The notes below the pieces were generated by a model. It had not been told where the DNA came from. It did not search any database and saw only the letters and a list, made by a program, of their open reading frames with translations. The translations under genes and the position numbers were made by a program. From CBFDBF01 sp050304615 (lineage in GTDB: Bacteria; Pseudomonadota; Gammaproteobacteria; Chromatiales; Chromatiaceae), in NCBI GenBank assembly GCA_050304615.1, contig JBNLDW010000011.1, positions 248,001 to 312,000 of the forward strand: a DNA stretch of 64,000 bases, written 5' to 3'. Below, piece by piece: positions 25,903 to 34,878 of this stretch (the first letter of the stretch is position 1; every line of letters begins with the position of its first letter).

Positions 25903-26483
25903 GCCAGTGCCCCCTCGTCCTTACTCTTTTGCGCCGCCTTCTTGGCCTTGGCCCGTTTCTCATCTTCCTCTTGTCCGGGGAGGGTCTCATCGCAGGTGCG
26001 GGCGTGTTTCTTCAGCTCCCGCTGGGCGCTGGAACCGGTTAGGTTGCCGACAATAACATCATCAATCACCAGGGCAGGCGCCAAGCTACAACAGCCGACA
26101 CAGGCCACATTTTCTATGGTGTAGCTGCCATTAGAGGCCGTATCTACCTCATCATCTTCAATTCCAAGGGCATGTTTTAGCGCCGTATTGAGGCGATCAG
26201 CGCCACGCACATGACAGGCGGTGCCATGGCAGACCTTGACTAGGTGGCGTCCCACTGGCTTCATACGGAACTGGGCGTAGAAGGTGGCCACTCCGTAGAG
26301 CTGGCTGGCATTGATATCGCTCTTGGCGATTACCAGATCCATGGCATCGCGCGGCAAGTACCCATATTCGCCTTGAATGGCTTGTAGCAGGGGAACTGCA
26401 GCAGAGACATCGCTGCCAATTCCATCGATCCAGGTTTGGACCAGCTTTGGATCAACGACAGCTTCCAGGGATTGATTGGTCAC
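25899..26483 (-). CDS. NuoE-like [2Fe-2S] subunit (StnA/HydC-like)
   Basis: This is the thioredoxin-like [2Fe-2S] electron-transfer subunit paired with NuoF-like proteins. The four ligands appear as CHGTACHVRG and CVGCCSLAP. The YLPRDAMDLVIAKSD segment and GVATFYAQF are typical of NuoE. The GTG at 26483 is chosen because GAGGAG lies eight bases upstream; another GTG at 26492 is too close to it. This gives 194 residues. A charged, lysine-rich tail of about 35 residues (EEDEKRAKAKKAAQK) is unusual for the family. It is the first gene of a three-gene leftward operon. Confidence 0.92.
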   Translation of the reverse strand: MTNQSLEAVVDPKLVQTWIDGIGSDVSAAVPLLQAIQGEYGYLPRDAMDLVIAKSDINASQLYGVATFYAQFRMKPVGRHLVKVCHGTACHVRGADRLNTALKHALGIEDDEVDTASNGSYTIENVACVGCCSLAPALVIDDVIVGNLTGSSAQRELKKHARTCDETLPGQEEDEKRAKAKKAAQKSKDEGALA

Positions 26484-26492
26484 GTTACGCAC

Positions 26493-26979
26493 TCCTCACA
26501 ACTAAAGGGCTTATCCAGCGGAACTTTAGATTAGCATGCACTCGTACTATCCTGGCACAATTCAAAATCCAGGGCAGCAATACACATCATCGGGAATATT
26601 GTCCGCTAGGCAGTATTCTTGACACTCCATTTTACTAAATTAGTGGTTGATTATACAACCATTCCACCATATTTGGCGTGGGATTAGGGCTGACATGGCC
26701 GCCATATCCACAACAATACTGTGGGTGAAGGCCAAAAAACTTAAGCGGTTTGACCGCACCCAGAAATGAACGACAGGACTTGGCCAAGAGATTCAGGCTG
26801 GAGTTTGTCCGGTTTTGTGTAATGCTTTATGAATAGATCGGCGCTGCTGGGTTGTCGCGATCGCGATATTTTCGGTGTTATTTGGTCTTTTGCTCTATTA
26901 ACATGGTGTTCTTGCAAGAGACAGGTGTGGCATCTGTTTTTATTGTTTATTAAGTAACCAATAATTGTATATTGATAAA
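26493..26979. other. Intergenic region between the NuoE-like and diguanylate cyclase genes
   Basis: About 490 bases without a supported gene. On the minus strand a TATAAT hexamer occurs at 26650-26655, a possible -10 box for the leftward operon, but no good -35 accompanies it. The right half is AT-rich and may hold the promoter of the diguanylate cyclase. A 24-codon frame at 26694 has no ribosome-binding site. No repeat, tRNA or mobile element is visible. Confidence 0.4.
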
Positions 26980-28035
26980 ATGTCGATACGTTTGGAACAT
27001 ATGAGCTACTACTCGAAGGCTGGACATTTTACGCTGCTAGCAGCCGCTATTGCGCACGCGCTGTTAATACCGTTGTTTTATCTACTCGATCTATACACGT
27101 TGTCCGGCGTTAATGTGTTAAGTGTTATTTTGTATTTATACTGTTTTCGCGGTTACCCGGATGCTCTTGCCAAAAGAGATTTCAGTGTTATTGGTGGACT
27201 GGTCTATTTAGAGTTTATAGCGCATGCATTTTTAACCTGCTATTTCATCGGATTAGAAAGCGGCTTTCAATATTATATCTACATATTGGCCACCGTATCG
27301 TTCTTTGGCCTTAGGGTTCCAATTGCGCTCAATTACTACAGGGTGTTGTTTCTATTATGTATCGGTGTTTTTCTTGAGATCTGGATGAGTCAGACTTTGC
27401 CCCAAGTCTCTTTAGATAAGAACGTGTTACTGCTCATGCGAAGTATCAACCTGTCAATATTTATTTTGTTGGCCGGTACTATCTCGATTCTATTTGGAAA
27501 GGCCTCAGTTGGATATCAGGATGCCCTTAGAGAGCTGACCATGGTCGACGAGCTTACAGGTTTAAACAACCGGCACAGCTTGTCATATATTGCCCGAAAG
27601 GAGATTAGTAGAAGCAAGCGCAGTGGAGACCCTCTTTCTTTATTGATTATAGATATAGATCATTTCAAAAAGATAAATGATACCAATGGCTATTTATGCG
27701 GGGATCAGGTTTTGTGCCATGTAGCAGACATTGTATCTTCAATCTCTCGTCAGGAAGACACAGTGGGGCGATGGGGGGGCGATGAGTTTATGGTAATAAT
27801 GCCGAACACAGGCGTTACAGCATTGGAAAATTCTGCTGCGAGGATGCGTGCGAAACTTGAAAGTGCCTCGCTGGAGTGTAAAGGTAAAAAGGTAGCAGTT
27901 ACAGCAACCATAGGCGGCTCAAATCTTTCTATGACCGATTCTTTTCTGGCCCTTATATCAAGGGCAGATGATGCGCTACTCAAGGGTAAGGCCAGTGGGC
28001 GCAATCGGTATGTGTTTGCTGGATTAGATGACTAG
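26980..28035 (+). CDS. Membrane-bound GGDEF diguanylate cyclase
   Basis: This 351-residue protein should make cyclic di-GMP from two GTP. The first 190 residues hold about six hydrophobic segments with no recognised sensor name. The catalytic domain runs from DELTGLNNRHSL (about 187) to the C terminus. The active-site motif is WGGDEF near 275, and RQED five residues before it forms an intact RxxD product-inhibition site. The start is uncertain: ATG at 26980 or 27001, without a clear ribosome-binding site. It stands alone between divergent and unrelated genes. Confidence 0.92.
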   Translation: MSIRLEHMSYYSKAGHFTLLAAAIAHALLIPLFYLLDLYTLSGVNVLSVILYLYCFRGYPDALAKRDFSVIGGLVYLEFIAHAFLTCYFIGLESGFQYYIYILATVSFFGLRVPIALNYYRVLFLLCIGVFLEIWMSQTLPQVSLDKNVLLLMRSINLSIFILLAGTISILFGKASVGYQDALRELTMVDELTGLNNRHSLSYIARKEISRSKRSGDPLSLLIIDIDHFKKINDTNGYLCGDQVLCHVADIVSSISRQEDTVGRWGGDEFMVIMPNTGVTALENSAARMRAKLESASLECKGKKVAVTATIGGSNLSMTDSFLALISRADDALLKGKASGRNRYVFAGLDD

Positions 28036-28098
28036 TGAGAGAGACATCGCCCGGATTGCTGAGCGGTTTGGCCATATTATATTAAGAGGAGTCTGTTC

Positions 28099-28440
28099 AT
28101 GAGTAATTTCCCACCATGTCCACAGTGTAATTCGGAATATGCATATGAAGATGGCGTGATGTTGGTATGTCCTGAGTGCGGGCATGAGTGGACGGCGGGT
28201 TTCGAAGAGGGCACGGCAGAAAGTGAAGCCACGGTGCTGGATTCCAATGGCGCTGTTCTGAGCGATGGCGATGCGGTTGTTGTGATAAAGGATTTAAAGG
28301 TTAAAGGCTCGTCCTCTGTTGTCAAAGTGGGCACCAAGGTCAAGAATATCCGCTTGGTGTCGGGCGATCATAATATTGATTGCAAAATTACCGGCATTGG
28401 CGCGATGAAGCTCAAGTCCGAGTTTGTGAAAAAGGCGTGA
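28099..28440 (+). CDS. yjdM: Zinc-ribbon protein of the YjdM/PhnA family
   Basis: The 113-residue protein matches the YjdM (formerly PhnA) family: an N-terminal zinc ribbon PCPQCNSEYAYEDG / CPECGHEW and a conserved beta-barrel domain with DSNGAVLSDGDAV, IKDLKVKGSS and NIDCKITGIGAMKLKSEFVKKA. Family members are widespread; despite the phn name, a phosphonate role is not established for this small form. A GAGGAG ribosome-binding site lies before the ATG, and a terminator follows. Confidence 0.93.
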   Translation: MSNFPPCPQCNSEYAYEDGVMLVCPECGHEWTAGFEEGTAESEATVLDSNGAVLSDGDAVVVIKDLKVKGSSSVVKVGTKVKNIRLVSGDHNIDCKITGIGAMKLKSEFVKKA

Positions 28441-28488
28441 ATTAGCAGAGAACAAGCGGCAGTTCTATCTAATTTGCCCGTTTCAATA

Positions 28489-28509
28489 AGGCCCCGCTAG
28501 GCGGGGCCT
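28489..28509 (+). terminator. Hairpin terminator after yjdM
   Basis: AGGCCCCGC pairs with GCGGGGCCT around a 3-base loop, followed by GCTTTATC. The stem is strong but the T-run is short. Confidence 0.65.
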
Positions 28510-28737
28510 GCTTTATCTACTTCTCCACGGTTAATTCACAGTGTCCCCTCTGTTTTAAAAACCCCGTCAAGAGTAAGAATATATTTCCCACGAATAATGT
28601 TCCCTAAGACGAAAAATGACCAATTTCCATTAAAGGGATGCAGCTTTTGGACGCTAGAACAAAATATGGGTGACCCATGTAGGGTATCCCTCAGTCATTG
28701 GGGTTGGGATATTTAACTTAACCTCAGGGAGATTACG

Positions 28738-31179
28738 ATGCTCGTTAAAACAAAGCTCAGATATGGCAGTATCCTGCTGGCGTTGGTTCCGGCCGTGATT
28801 GCAAGTGCTATGGTAGGGACGATAGCTATAGATCAAGCCGAATCTGCCATCGAGGAACAGGTGCAATCCCGTCTTACCTCATTACGGGAGGATCGTGCCA
28901 GTCAGATTGTGGGCTATTTCCATACCATGCGCGATCAGGCGTTGGTCTATAACAAGGATAGAATGGTTATAGATGCAATGCGTGGGCTTGCTGATGCTTT
29001 CAATGGCTTTCAAAATGAGGTCTTGACTGACCCAAATAAAGAGAAGAAGGCACTCGAAGAGTATTACAGCAAAGATTTTTCGACCGAATATGCTGGGCGG
29101 AATAGTGATCAACGGCCTGCAGTAGATACCATATTCTCCAAATTAGATGATTCTGCTGTAACCATGCAGTATCGTTATATTAAATCCAATTCAAATCCGC
29201 TGGGATCGAAAGATGCGTTAATAGCAAGCAGTGATGGCAGCAGCTATTCTCAATTGCATAGGAAATACCATCCGTCCATCAGGGAGCTGCAGCAGCGCTT
29301 TGGTTATTACGATATCTTTCTGATCGATACTGATAGCGGTCATGTGGTCTATTCTGTCTTCAAAGAAATAGATTACGCCACCTCTCTCAAGAATGGCCCA
29401 TTTGCTGATACAGGGTTGGCCGATGCTTATCGGGGTGCAATGGCGCTGCCGGACAACAATTCGGTGTATATGACAGATTTTGCCCCCTATCTGCCCTCCT
29501 ATCAGGATCCTGCAATTTTTCTTGCTATCCCGATTTTTGATGGAGATAAGCGCTTAGGTGTGCTGGCATTTCAACTGCCGATCGACAGAATTAACAGTGT
29601 AATGACGGGTGATGGTAAATGGAAGGAGTCTGGTCTGGGAGAGAGCGGTGAGACATATCTGGTAGGCGCTGATAAAAAAATGCGGAGCCAAAGTCGATTC
29701 TGGATCGAAGATAAAGAGGGGTTTGTTGCCGCCATCAGTGCGGCGGGGGTAGATGCAGCAACCATTGGCGCCATTAAAAGTAAACAAACAGTCATTGGCA
29801 TACAGACAGTTGACTCACCAGGCGTGCAAAGTGCGTTAAAGGGTGAGGCTGGCTTTTCTGTATTCAATGACTATCGAGGCGTGCCAGTCCTCTCTGCATA
29901 TAAACCAGTAGAGATTAACGGTCAGAAATGGGCGATCCTGGCCGAGGAGGACGAGGGCGAGGCATATGCGGCCTCTAATGCTCTTCATGATTATGTACTC
30001 TATCTGATATGGGGCTCGGCCGTGGTGCTATTGCTTGCAAGTGGGGCGCTGGGCTGGGCGTTCAGTAATAGTATTGTGCGGCCTCTTGAGCGCATTGTCA
30101 GCTCTATGAAGGATATTTCCAGTGGTTCAGGAGATTTGACGGTACGTCTAGACGATCATGCCAAGGATGAGTTGGGCATGCTCGCCCGTGCCTTCAATAT
30201 CTTTGTTGAAAAACTTGACTCAATTATATCCGACATTGGTGGATCTACTACAGAGATTGCTACCGCCTCTGAAGAGCTCTCAATGATTACAGCAGACACG
30301 CGTGGTGGTATTGAGCGGCAGCATTCGGAGATCCAGCAGGTTGCAACCGCAGTCGAAGAGTTGACGGCAACCGTAAAGGAGGTGGCGCATAATACCAATG
30401 CGGTAGCTGATGCGTCTCGCGAGGCCGGATCGCACGTTGATACTGGACGAGTGGTGGTGAAAGATAGCTCAGAGTCGATACAGCGTCTTTCGCATAGTCT
30501 GGTTGAGTCGCAAAATGTTGTTGATGCCCTGCAGCATGACAGTGAAAAGGTTGGAACTGTTCTGGATGTGATCAAGGGGATTGCTGAACAGACGAACCTG
30601 CTCGCATTGAATGCAGCCATAGAGGCGGCGCGTGCCGGCGAGCAGGGCCGTGGTTTTGCCGTTGTGGCGGATGAGGTCAGGGTGCTGGCGAAACGGAGTC
30701 AGGATTCGGCTGAAGAGATTAATGAGATTATTACATCATTGCAGGAGCGTAGTGGGAAGACTACGGCGATGCTCAAGGCGAATATATCTGACCTTGAATC
30801 TACGGTTGATCTGAATGAGAAAACTCATACGGCCTTCACGGAAATCGAAGCGGCGGTATCCAAGCTGCTTGAGATGAGCATACAGATAGCCAACGCTACG
30901 GAAGAGCAGGCATCTGTGACGGAGGAGATTAGCCGCAATATGGATAATACCAACCGGGAGGCCAATGCCATTGCGACCGGTGCCGAGCAGACGGATGAGT
31001 CTAGTAGTATGTTGGCGCGTCTCAGCGAAGAGCTGAAGGAGCATCTCGATCAATTCCAGGTTAGTGGGCGTGGTGCAAAGAGTGCTCAAGACAGGCCCGT
31101 AGCGACCATGAAAGTTCACGACGAGCCAGAACCGGATTCAGCAAAGACTGAATCGGAGGATGGTCAGCAGGCGGCGTAG
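28738..31179 (+). CDS. Methyl-accepting chemotaxis protein with periplasmic Cache-type sensor
   Basis: This 813-residue chemoreceptor has an N-terminal membrane helix (residues 9-30), a large periplasmic sensor of about 380 residues resembling a dCache domain, a second membrane helix near 420-445, a HAMP domain (NSIVRPLERIVSSMKDIS) and the cytoplasmic signalling coiled coil. The hairpin tip that binds CheA and CheW is intact: EQTNLLALNAAIEAARAGE near residue 620. No C-terminal pentapeptide for CheR is seen. The ligand cannot be inferred. The ribosome-binding site is GGGAG before the ATG. No other che genes are nearby. Confidence 0.95.
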   Translation: MLVKTKLRYGSILLALVPAVIASAMVGTIAIDQAESAIEEQVQSRLTSLREDRASQIVGYFHTMRDQALVYNKDRMVIDAMRGLADAFNGFQNEVLTDPNKEKKALEEYYSKDFSTEYAGRNSDQRPAVDTIFSKLDDSAVTMQYRYIKSNSNPLGSKDALIASSDGSSYSQLHRKYHPSIRELQQRFGYYDIFLIDTDSGHVVYSVFKEIDYATSLKNGPFADTGLADAYRGAMALPDNNSVYMTDFAPYLPSYQDPAIFLAIPIFDGDKRLGVLAFQLPIDRINSVMTGDGKWKESGLGESGETYLVGADKKMRSQSRFWIEDKEGFVAAISAAGVDAATIGAIKSKQTVIGIQTVDSPGVQSALKGEAGFSVFNDYRGVPVLSAYKPVEINGQKWAILAEEDEGEAYAASNALHDYVLYLIWGSAVVLLLASGALGWAFSNSIVRPLERIVSSMKDISSGSGDLTVRLDDHAKDELGMLARAFNIFVEKLDSIISDIGGSTTEIATASEELSMITADTRGGIERQHSEIQQVATAVEELTATVKEVAHNTNAVADASREAGSHVDTGRVVVKDSSESIQRLSHSLVESQNVVDALQHDSEKVGTVLDVIKGIAEQTNLLALNAAIEAARAGEQGRGFAVVADEVRVLAKRSQDSAEEINEIITSLQERSGKTTAMLKANISDLESTVDLNEKTHTAFTEIEAAVSKLLEMSIQIANATEEQASVTEEISRNMDNTNREANAIATGAEQTDESSSMLARLSEELKEHLDQFQVSGRGAKSAQDRPVATMKVHDEPEPDSAKTESEDGQQAA

Positions 31180-31209
31180 ATAGACCGGGAGCTTTCTTAC
31201 GCCCATAAT

Positions 31210-31246
31210 CCAAGAACCCGCTTCTATTGCGGGTTCTTGGTTTTTT
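31210..31246 (+). terminator. Strong Rho-independent terminator after the chemoreceptor gene
   Basis: CCAAGAACCCGC pairs perfectly with GCGGGTTCTTGG around a 7-base loop and is followed by six Ts. Confidence 0.93.
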
Positions 31247-31304
31247 AGATAGGGAGCATTAACCTTATGATTTCAGCGCCGTCCTTTACTTGATCAGGGG
31301 TTAC

Positions 31305-31727
31305 TTAGTTATCGGCTACGCCTTGCCGTGCCAGCCATTGCCAGGCCTCGTCAGGATCGGAAAAAATCTTGATCTTGATCCTACGGCGTTCACCGACGTA
31401 TTCTATTAGTCGTTTCATATTGATCTTGCCACGCGCCTTTATTGGCGGTAGCACAGCCCAGTATTTCCAACCGGTTTGTAAGGCACGTGGTAGCCAGAAA
31501 TCCTGCGACCATGCGCTGTCTTCAGCCGAAAGTATCGAATTATTGCGATCATCAGAGAGCCACCTCTGCGCGCCATGCTCTTTCAACATCCGCAAGCCTG
31601 TCCGTAGCACGCTCTGAAACGCTTCGTCTGCAATTGGCTGGAGGAATTGATGATGTACGATGCCCTCCTCTGGATAGTACCAAAGGTTGGCATACTCGTT
31701 TTCAATTAAAGTGGTTCGCGTGGCCAT
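31305..31727 (-). CDS. SpoIIAA-like/STAS-fold protein, unknown function
   Basis: The 140-residue soluble protein has a good ribosome-binding site (AGAGGAGA before the ATG). It resembles small SpoIIAA-like proteins of unknown role: a beta-hairpin start (NEYANLWYYPEEGIVHHQF), then a helix and the conserved-looking RWLSDDRNNSILSAEDSAW followed by GWKYWAVLPP. No catalytic motif is evident. A role as a scaffold or anti-anti-sigma-like protein is only a guess. Confidence 0.6.
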   Translation of the reverse strand: MATRTTLIENEYANLWYYPEEGIVHHQFLQPIADEAFQSVLRTGLRMLKEHGAQRWLSDDRNNSILSAEDSAWSQDFWLPRALQTGWKYWAVLPPIKARGKINMKRLIEYVGERRRIKIKIFSDPDEAWQWLARQGVADN

Positions 31728-32030
31728 GCTGTCTCCTCTGGATGGCCTAATGCCAGACAGTAGGCTAAGTTGCGATCTATTCGTTTAACATCCAGCATGT
31801 TTGTATATCAATACTCGAAAAATCGCAGAGAGATGTCAAGATATACCAGACGAAATATTAACAATGTCTATCCTGATACCAGGCATTCTGATGGGAGCAC
31901 TGCGTACGCCTGGTGGTCATATGAATACTGCAATTCGTTTTGTATGGAATGGGGTAAGTGCGCTATAACATCGCTACATTCCATTAATATCTAACGGCCT
32001 TCAATATAACCTAACACGGCGTCATTAATC
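31728..32030. other. Intergenic region
   Basis: About 300 bases between divergent genes. It is AT-rich and probably holds promoters for both. I see no repeat, RNA gene or convincing reading frame. Confidence 0.4.
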
Positions 32031-32750
32031 ATGAATAGTTCAATTCAGACAATTTCAATGGTGAACCTTGCGCTTGTATTCATTCCGGTTTTTGCGGTTG
32101 TTGGAGTGCTCTACAGGTGGTCTCTGGGATATCGCAACGCGCTTTATGGTGTCTCCCGCATGCTGGTTCAGCTGCTGTTGGTCGGCTATGTTTTGGCTTT
32201 TATATTTCAATCTGATAGTTCCTGGATAGTCTTGAGCATCCTGGTAGTTATGGTATCTGTATCAAGTTGGATCTCTCTGCACGCGGTAAGAGAGACCCGC
32301 TCACGCCTATACACAAAGGCCCTTCTCTCGCTGGTTCTGGGAGGGGGCGCAACGCTGATCATAGTTACCCAAGGAGTGCTCAATCTAGAACCATGGTATC
32401 GACCAAGTTATTTTATTCCTCTTGCCGGGATGATTTTTGCGAATGCAATGAATAGTGTGAGTCTTGCGGCAGATAGATTGGGCGCGGAAACCGAAAGAGG
32501 CGTCAAATTTGAGGAGGCGCGTAATATCGCGTTCAGTGCTTCACTTATCCCAATAACCAACTCACTGTTTGCAGTTGGACTGGTTGCCATCCCCGGGATG
32601 ATGACAGGGCAGATACTTTCCGGGGTGCCCCCCCTGATTGCAGCCAGGTATCAAATTATGGTCATGTGCATGGTGTATGGTGCGGCCGGGATATCTGCTG
32701 CCTGTTTTCTTGTATTGGCCAGACCGCAGTTTGAAAATCAGAAGAGCTAA
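32031..32750 (+). CDS. UPF0014/FetB-like ABC transporter permease
   Basis: The 239-residue protein has about seven hydrophobic segments and matches the UPF0014 family, whose E. coli member FetB (with ATPase FetA) exports iron. Diagnostic are RMLVQLLLVGYVLAFIF near residue 43, FIPLAGMIFANAMNSVSLA near 130 and the cytoplasmic coupling region AIPGMMTGQILSGVPP near 190. The usual FetA-type ATPase gene is absent on either side, so the permease would need a partner encoded elsewhere. ATG at 32031 lacks a clear ribosome-binding site; ATG at 32058 is the alternative. Confidence 0.85.
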   Translation: MNSSIQTISMVNLALVFIPVFAVVGVLYRWSLGYRNALYGVSRMLVQLLLVGYVLAFIFQSDSSWIVLSILVVMVSVSSWISLHAVRETRSRLYTKALLSLVLGGGATLIIVTQGVLNLEPWYRPSYFIPLAGMIFANAMNSVSLAADRLGAETERGVKFEEARNIAFSASLIPITNSLFAVGLVAIPGMMTGQILSGVPPLIAARYQIMVMCMVYGAAGISAACFLVLARPQFENQKS

Positions 32751-32857
32751 GGCAGACGTGTACAGAACTGCGTTGATATCAGTATAATAATCTTCGTCAC
32801 GCAAAAACTGGCCGCAAGCTGCTTCGTTACATATCCAACGATCACAAGGAGAGAACA

Positions 32858-33742
32858 ATGAGAGTTCAAAGGAACGTATTTATAACACTTATAGCAATGC
32901 TGCTGGCCGCTTTTATTGCTGGCTGTGACCCTGTTGCAGAATCACAAAAAGATGACATCTCAACAGTTAACTCTACGGATGGCAGTACGATCAGATATGG
33001 TGTCAAGGGGGAAGGTGATGTGACCATCGTCTTTGTGCACTGCTGGACCTGCAATCACGGTTTCTGGAAACCTCAGGTTGATTACTTTTCCAAAACTCAC
33101 AAGGTCGTGTGGCTCGACCTAGCGGGGCATGGCGCATCCACCAGCAAGCGCGCGGACTATACTATGGCCGCCTTTGGCGACGATGTTGCCTCAGTGGTAA
33201 ATGCAGTAGGCGGAGACAAGTTTATCCTGGTAGGCCACTCCATGGGAGGGCCGGTATCGATTGAGGCTGCTAACATTCTTGGCGATAGGGTAATTGGTGT
33301 TGTCGGTGTCGACACCTTCTATACCCCGTTTGAATATCCTACATCCGAAGAGCAGATTGAAGTGTTTGTAAAGCCCTTTAAAGAGGATTTTGCCAGCGCA
33401 TCAGAAAATCTGGTTCGCTCTATGTTTGTTCCAGATACCGATCCTACCGTTGTGGATGCGCTGGTTAAGGAGTTTGCCGATACCGATCAGGAAATGGGCA
33501 TCAGCGCCATGTATGAGATATTCAGGTGGAACGCCAAGAATGTCCCCGGCACACTGGAGATATACAGTAAAAAACTTCGGAATATTAATGGTGCACCGAA
33601 TGGTGATGAGAAGCCATTGCATGAAGGGGTGACGCTGATTCCCAAGGTGGGGCATTTTGTGGCGCAGGTTAAACCGGATGAGTTTAATCGGGCGTTGGAA
33701 ACGATTGTGCAGGAGTTTGATTCGACCAGTGCTGGTAATTAG
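32858..33742 (+). CDS. Alpha/beta-hydrolase fold lipoprotein
   Basis: The 294-residue protein starts with a lipoprotein signal peptide (lipobox IAGC, Cys near residue 23), so it is probably membrane-anchored in the periplasm. The fold is clear: VFVHCWTCNHGFW oxyanion loop, LDLAGHGAS, nucleophile elbow GHSMGG near residue 128 and the catalytic histidine in KVGHFVAQ near 265. The substrate is unknown; esterase or lactonase activity is possible. The ribosome-binding site AGGAGAG is strong. A 107-base gap separates it from the FetB-like gene. Confidence 0.88.
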   Translation: MRVQRNVFITLIAMLLAAFIAGCDPVAESQKDDISTVNSTDGSTIRYGVKGEGDVTIVFVHCWTCNHGFWKPQVDYFSKTHKVVWLDLAGHGASTSKRADYTMAAFGDDVASVVNAVGGDKFILVGHSMGGPVSIEAANILGDRVIGVVGVDTFYTPFEYPTSEEQIEVFVKPFKEDFASASENLVRSMFVPDTDPTVVDALVKEFADTDQEMGISAMYEIFRWNAKNVPGTLEIYSKKLRNINGAPNGDEKPLHEGVTLIPKVGHFVAQVKPDEFNRALETIVQEFDSTSAGN

Positions 33743-33839
33743 TTGCTTAGCCCCTAGAGTATTTCTTCTTAAGTAGCATCGGAAATCAGTTTCGCAGCCT
33801 AAAGCCCCAGTGCGTTTAATTTACATCATGGTCTGGCTG

Positions 33840-34430
33840 CGAGTCTCTTTCATATGGTCGCTCAAAAGAAAGAGACGAAAGAAAAGAGCGCCCGAGTGTT
33901 CCACCCTGCGGGTGCCCTGCGCTTCTCGTTTTAAGCGGGGCTGTCCATAAGGGTGAGCGATGACCGTTGGCCCAGTGGGCCAACGCAGCATTGTGAACGC
34001 CTCGCAGGGAAGCGAGGCCGGACCAGTGCGCCATGGGAGGCACTTACCACATAACCATCCCTGGTGTTTTATGTCAGCCCGGACATCCCTGTCCGGGCGT
34101 TCGCCTGACTGCAAATGTACCCACAGGGCATGATATCCACAGGACATTTGGTTCTGGCTTACACCCTGCGGGCCATTTCCACTTACAACTGCGATGCTCG
34201 GTAGAACACACGGGCCTTGGAGCGGCCATCCTAAACCCCTTCGGATTCGTTGAACATCGTAATCCCGCAAGGAAAAGGCCTGAAAGGGGTCGGAAGAGCC
34301 TCGAGAGGGATGAGAAGCGCAAAGTACCCGCGTAGCGGGCGGAGCCGTGGGGGTGTCATTCTCATTGGGTATTTTTCTTGGACAAGCAAGAGAAAGTACC
34401 TCGTGGCCATTGCGCCCGAGTAAGAAATTT
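33840..34430. other. Gene-free, hairpin-rich intergenic element
   Basis: This stretch has no gene with a ribosome-binding site but several strong inverted repeats: CACCC/GGGTG (33902-33914), a 10-base-arm palindrome centred on 33975 (CGTTGGCCCA/TGGGCCAACG), GCCTCGC/GCGAGGC (33999-34018), GCCCGGACA/TGTCCGGGC with a 4-base loop (34077-34098), and CCCGC/GCGGG near 34327. GCGCCCGAGT occurs near each end (33888 and 34412). The left part is purine-rich. It looks like a dispersed intergenic repeat or structured RNA, but that is not proven. Confidence 0.4.
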
Positions 34431-34878
34431 CAACAGGATCAATAGGCCACTAAATTGACTACTGATACTGCTAAAAGCAGTCCCCCCTCAGGAGAGGAAG
34501 CGCAAGTGAATGTCTCTACATTGAAATATCGACGCCACAAAAAATGCGAACTCCGCCAATGTAAAGAGTGAGCCACGTTGGGAGGCGACGAAACTAATTA
34601 CCTAACAAACCCAAAAAGAGGAAGGTTCATGGCCAGTGCGCTAAAAAAATAAAGTCACTAGCGCTCGCAACCCATGTGCGCCTGTTCTCATCGGCTGCGT
34701 GACGATTCCGCCACTTTAAACAATGTTTTTCATTTCTAAGTGCGCATGCGACTAAAGCGTGATCAGATCGACAAACATTATAGATAGTGACTGCTAGTCT
34801 CCCCAACTCGAGCGTGGCGCACACAAGTACGTTATACCAAATGCGTCACGTTTTATTAACGCAATGGAGCAAACCATC
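34431..34878. other. Upstream region of the RTX gene
   Basis: About 450 AT-richer bases without a supported gene. A seven-codon frame at 34629 has a good ribosome-binding site (GAGGAAGG) but encodes only MASALKK. The RTX promoter is probably in the last 150 bases; I could not identify its elements with confidence. Confidence 0.35.

Noticed and set aside
21148..26483. Complex I, NAD-reducing hydrogenase or formate dehydrogenase
   Set aside because: No other nuo subunits, no H-cluster or NiFe subunit, and the NuoG-like tail lacks molybdopterin-binding features.
33821..34270. 149-codon minus-strand frame in the hairpin-rich region
   Set aside because: No ribosome-binding site, product is low in hydrophobic structure and spans several inverted repeats.
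34629..34652. Mini-frame MASALKK after a strong GAGGAAGG site
   Set aside because: Seven codons only; possible leader peptide, but nothing downstream supports attenuation.
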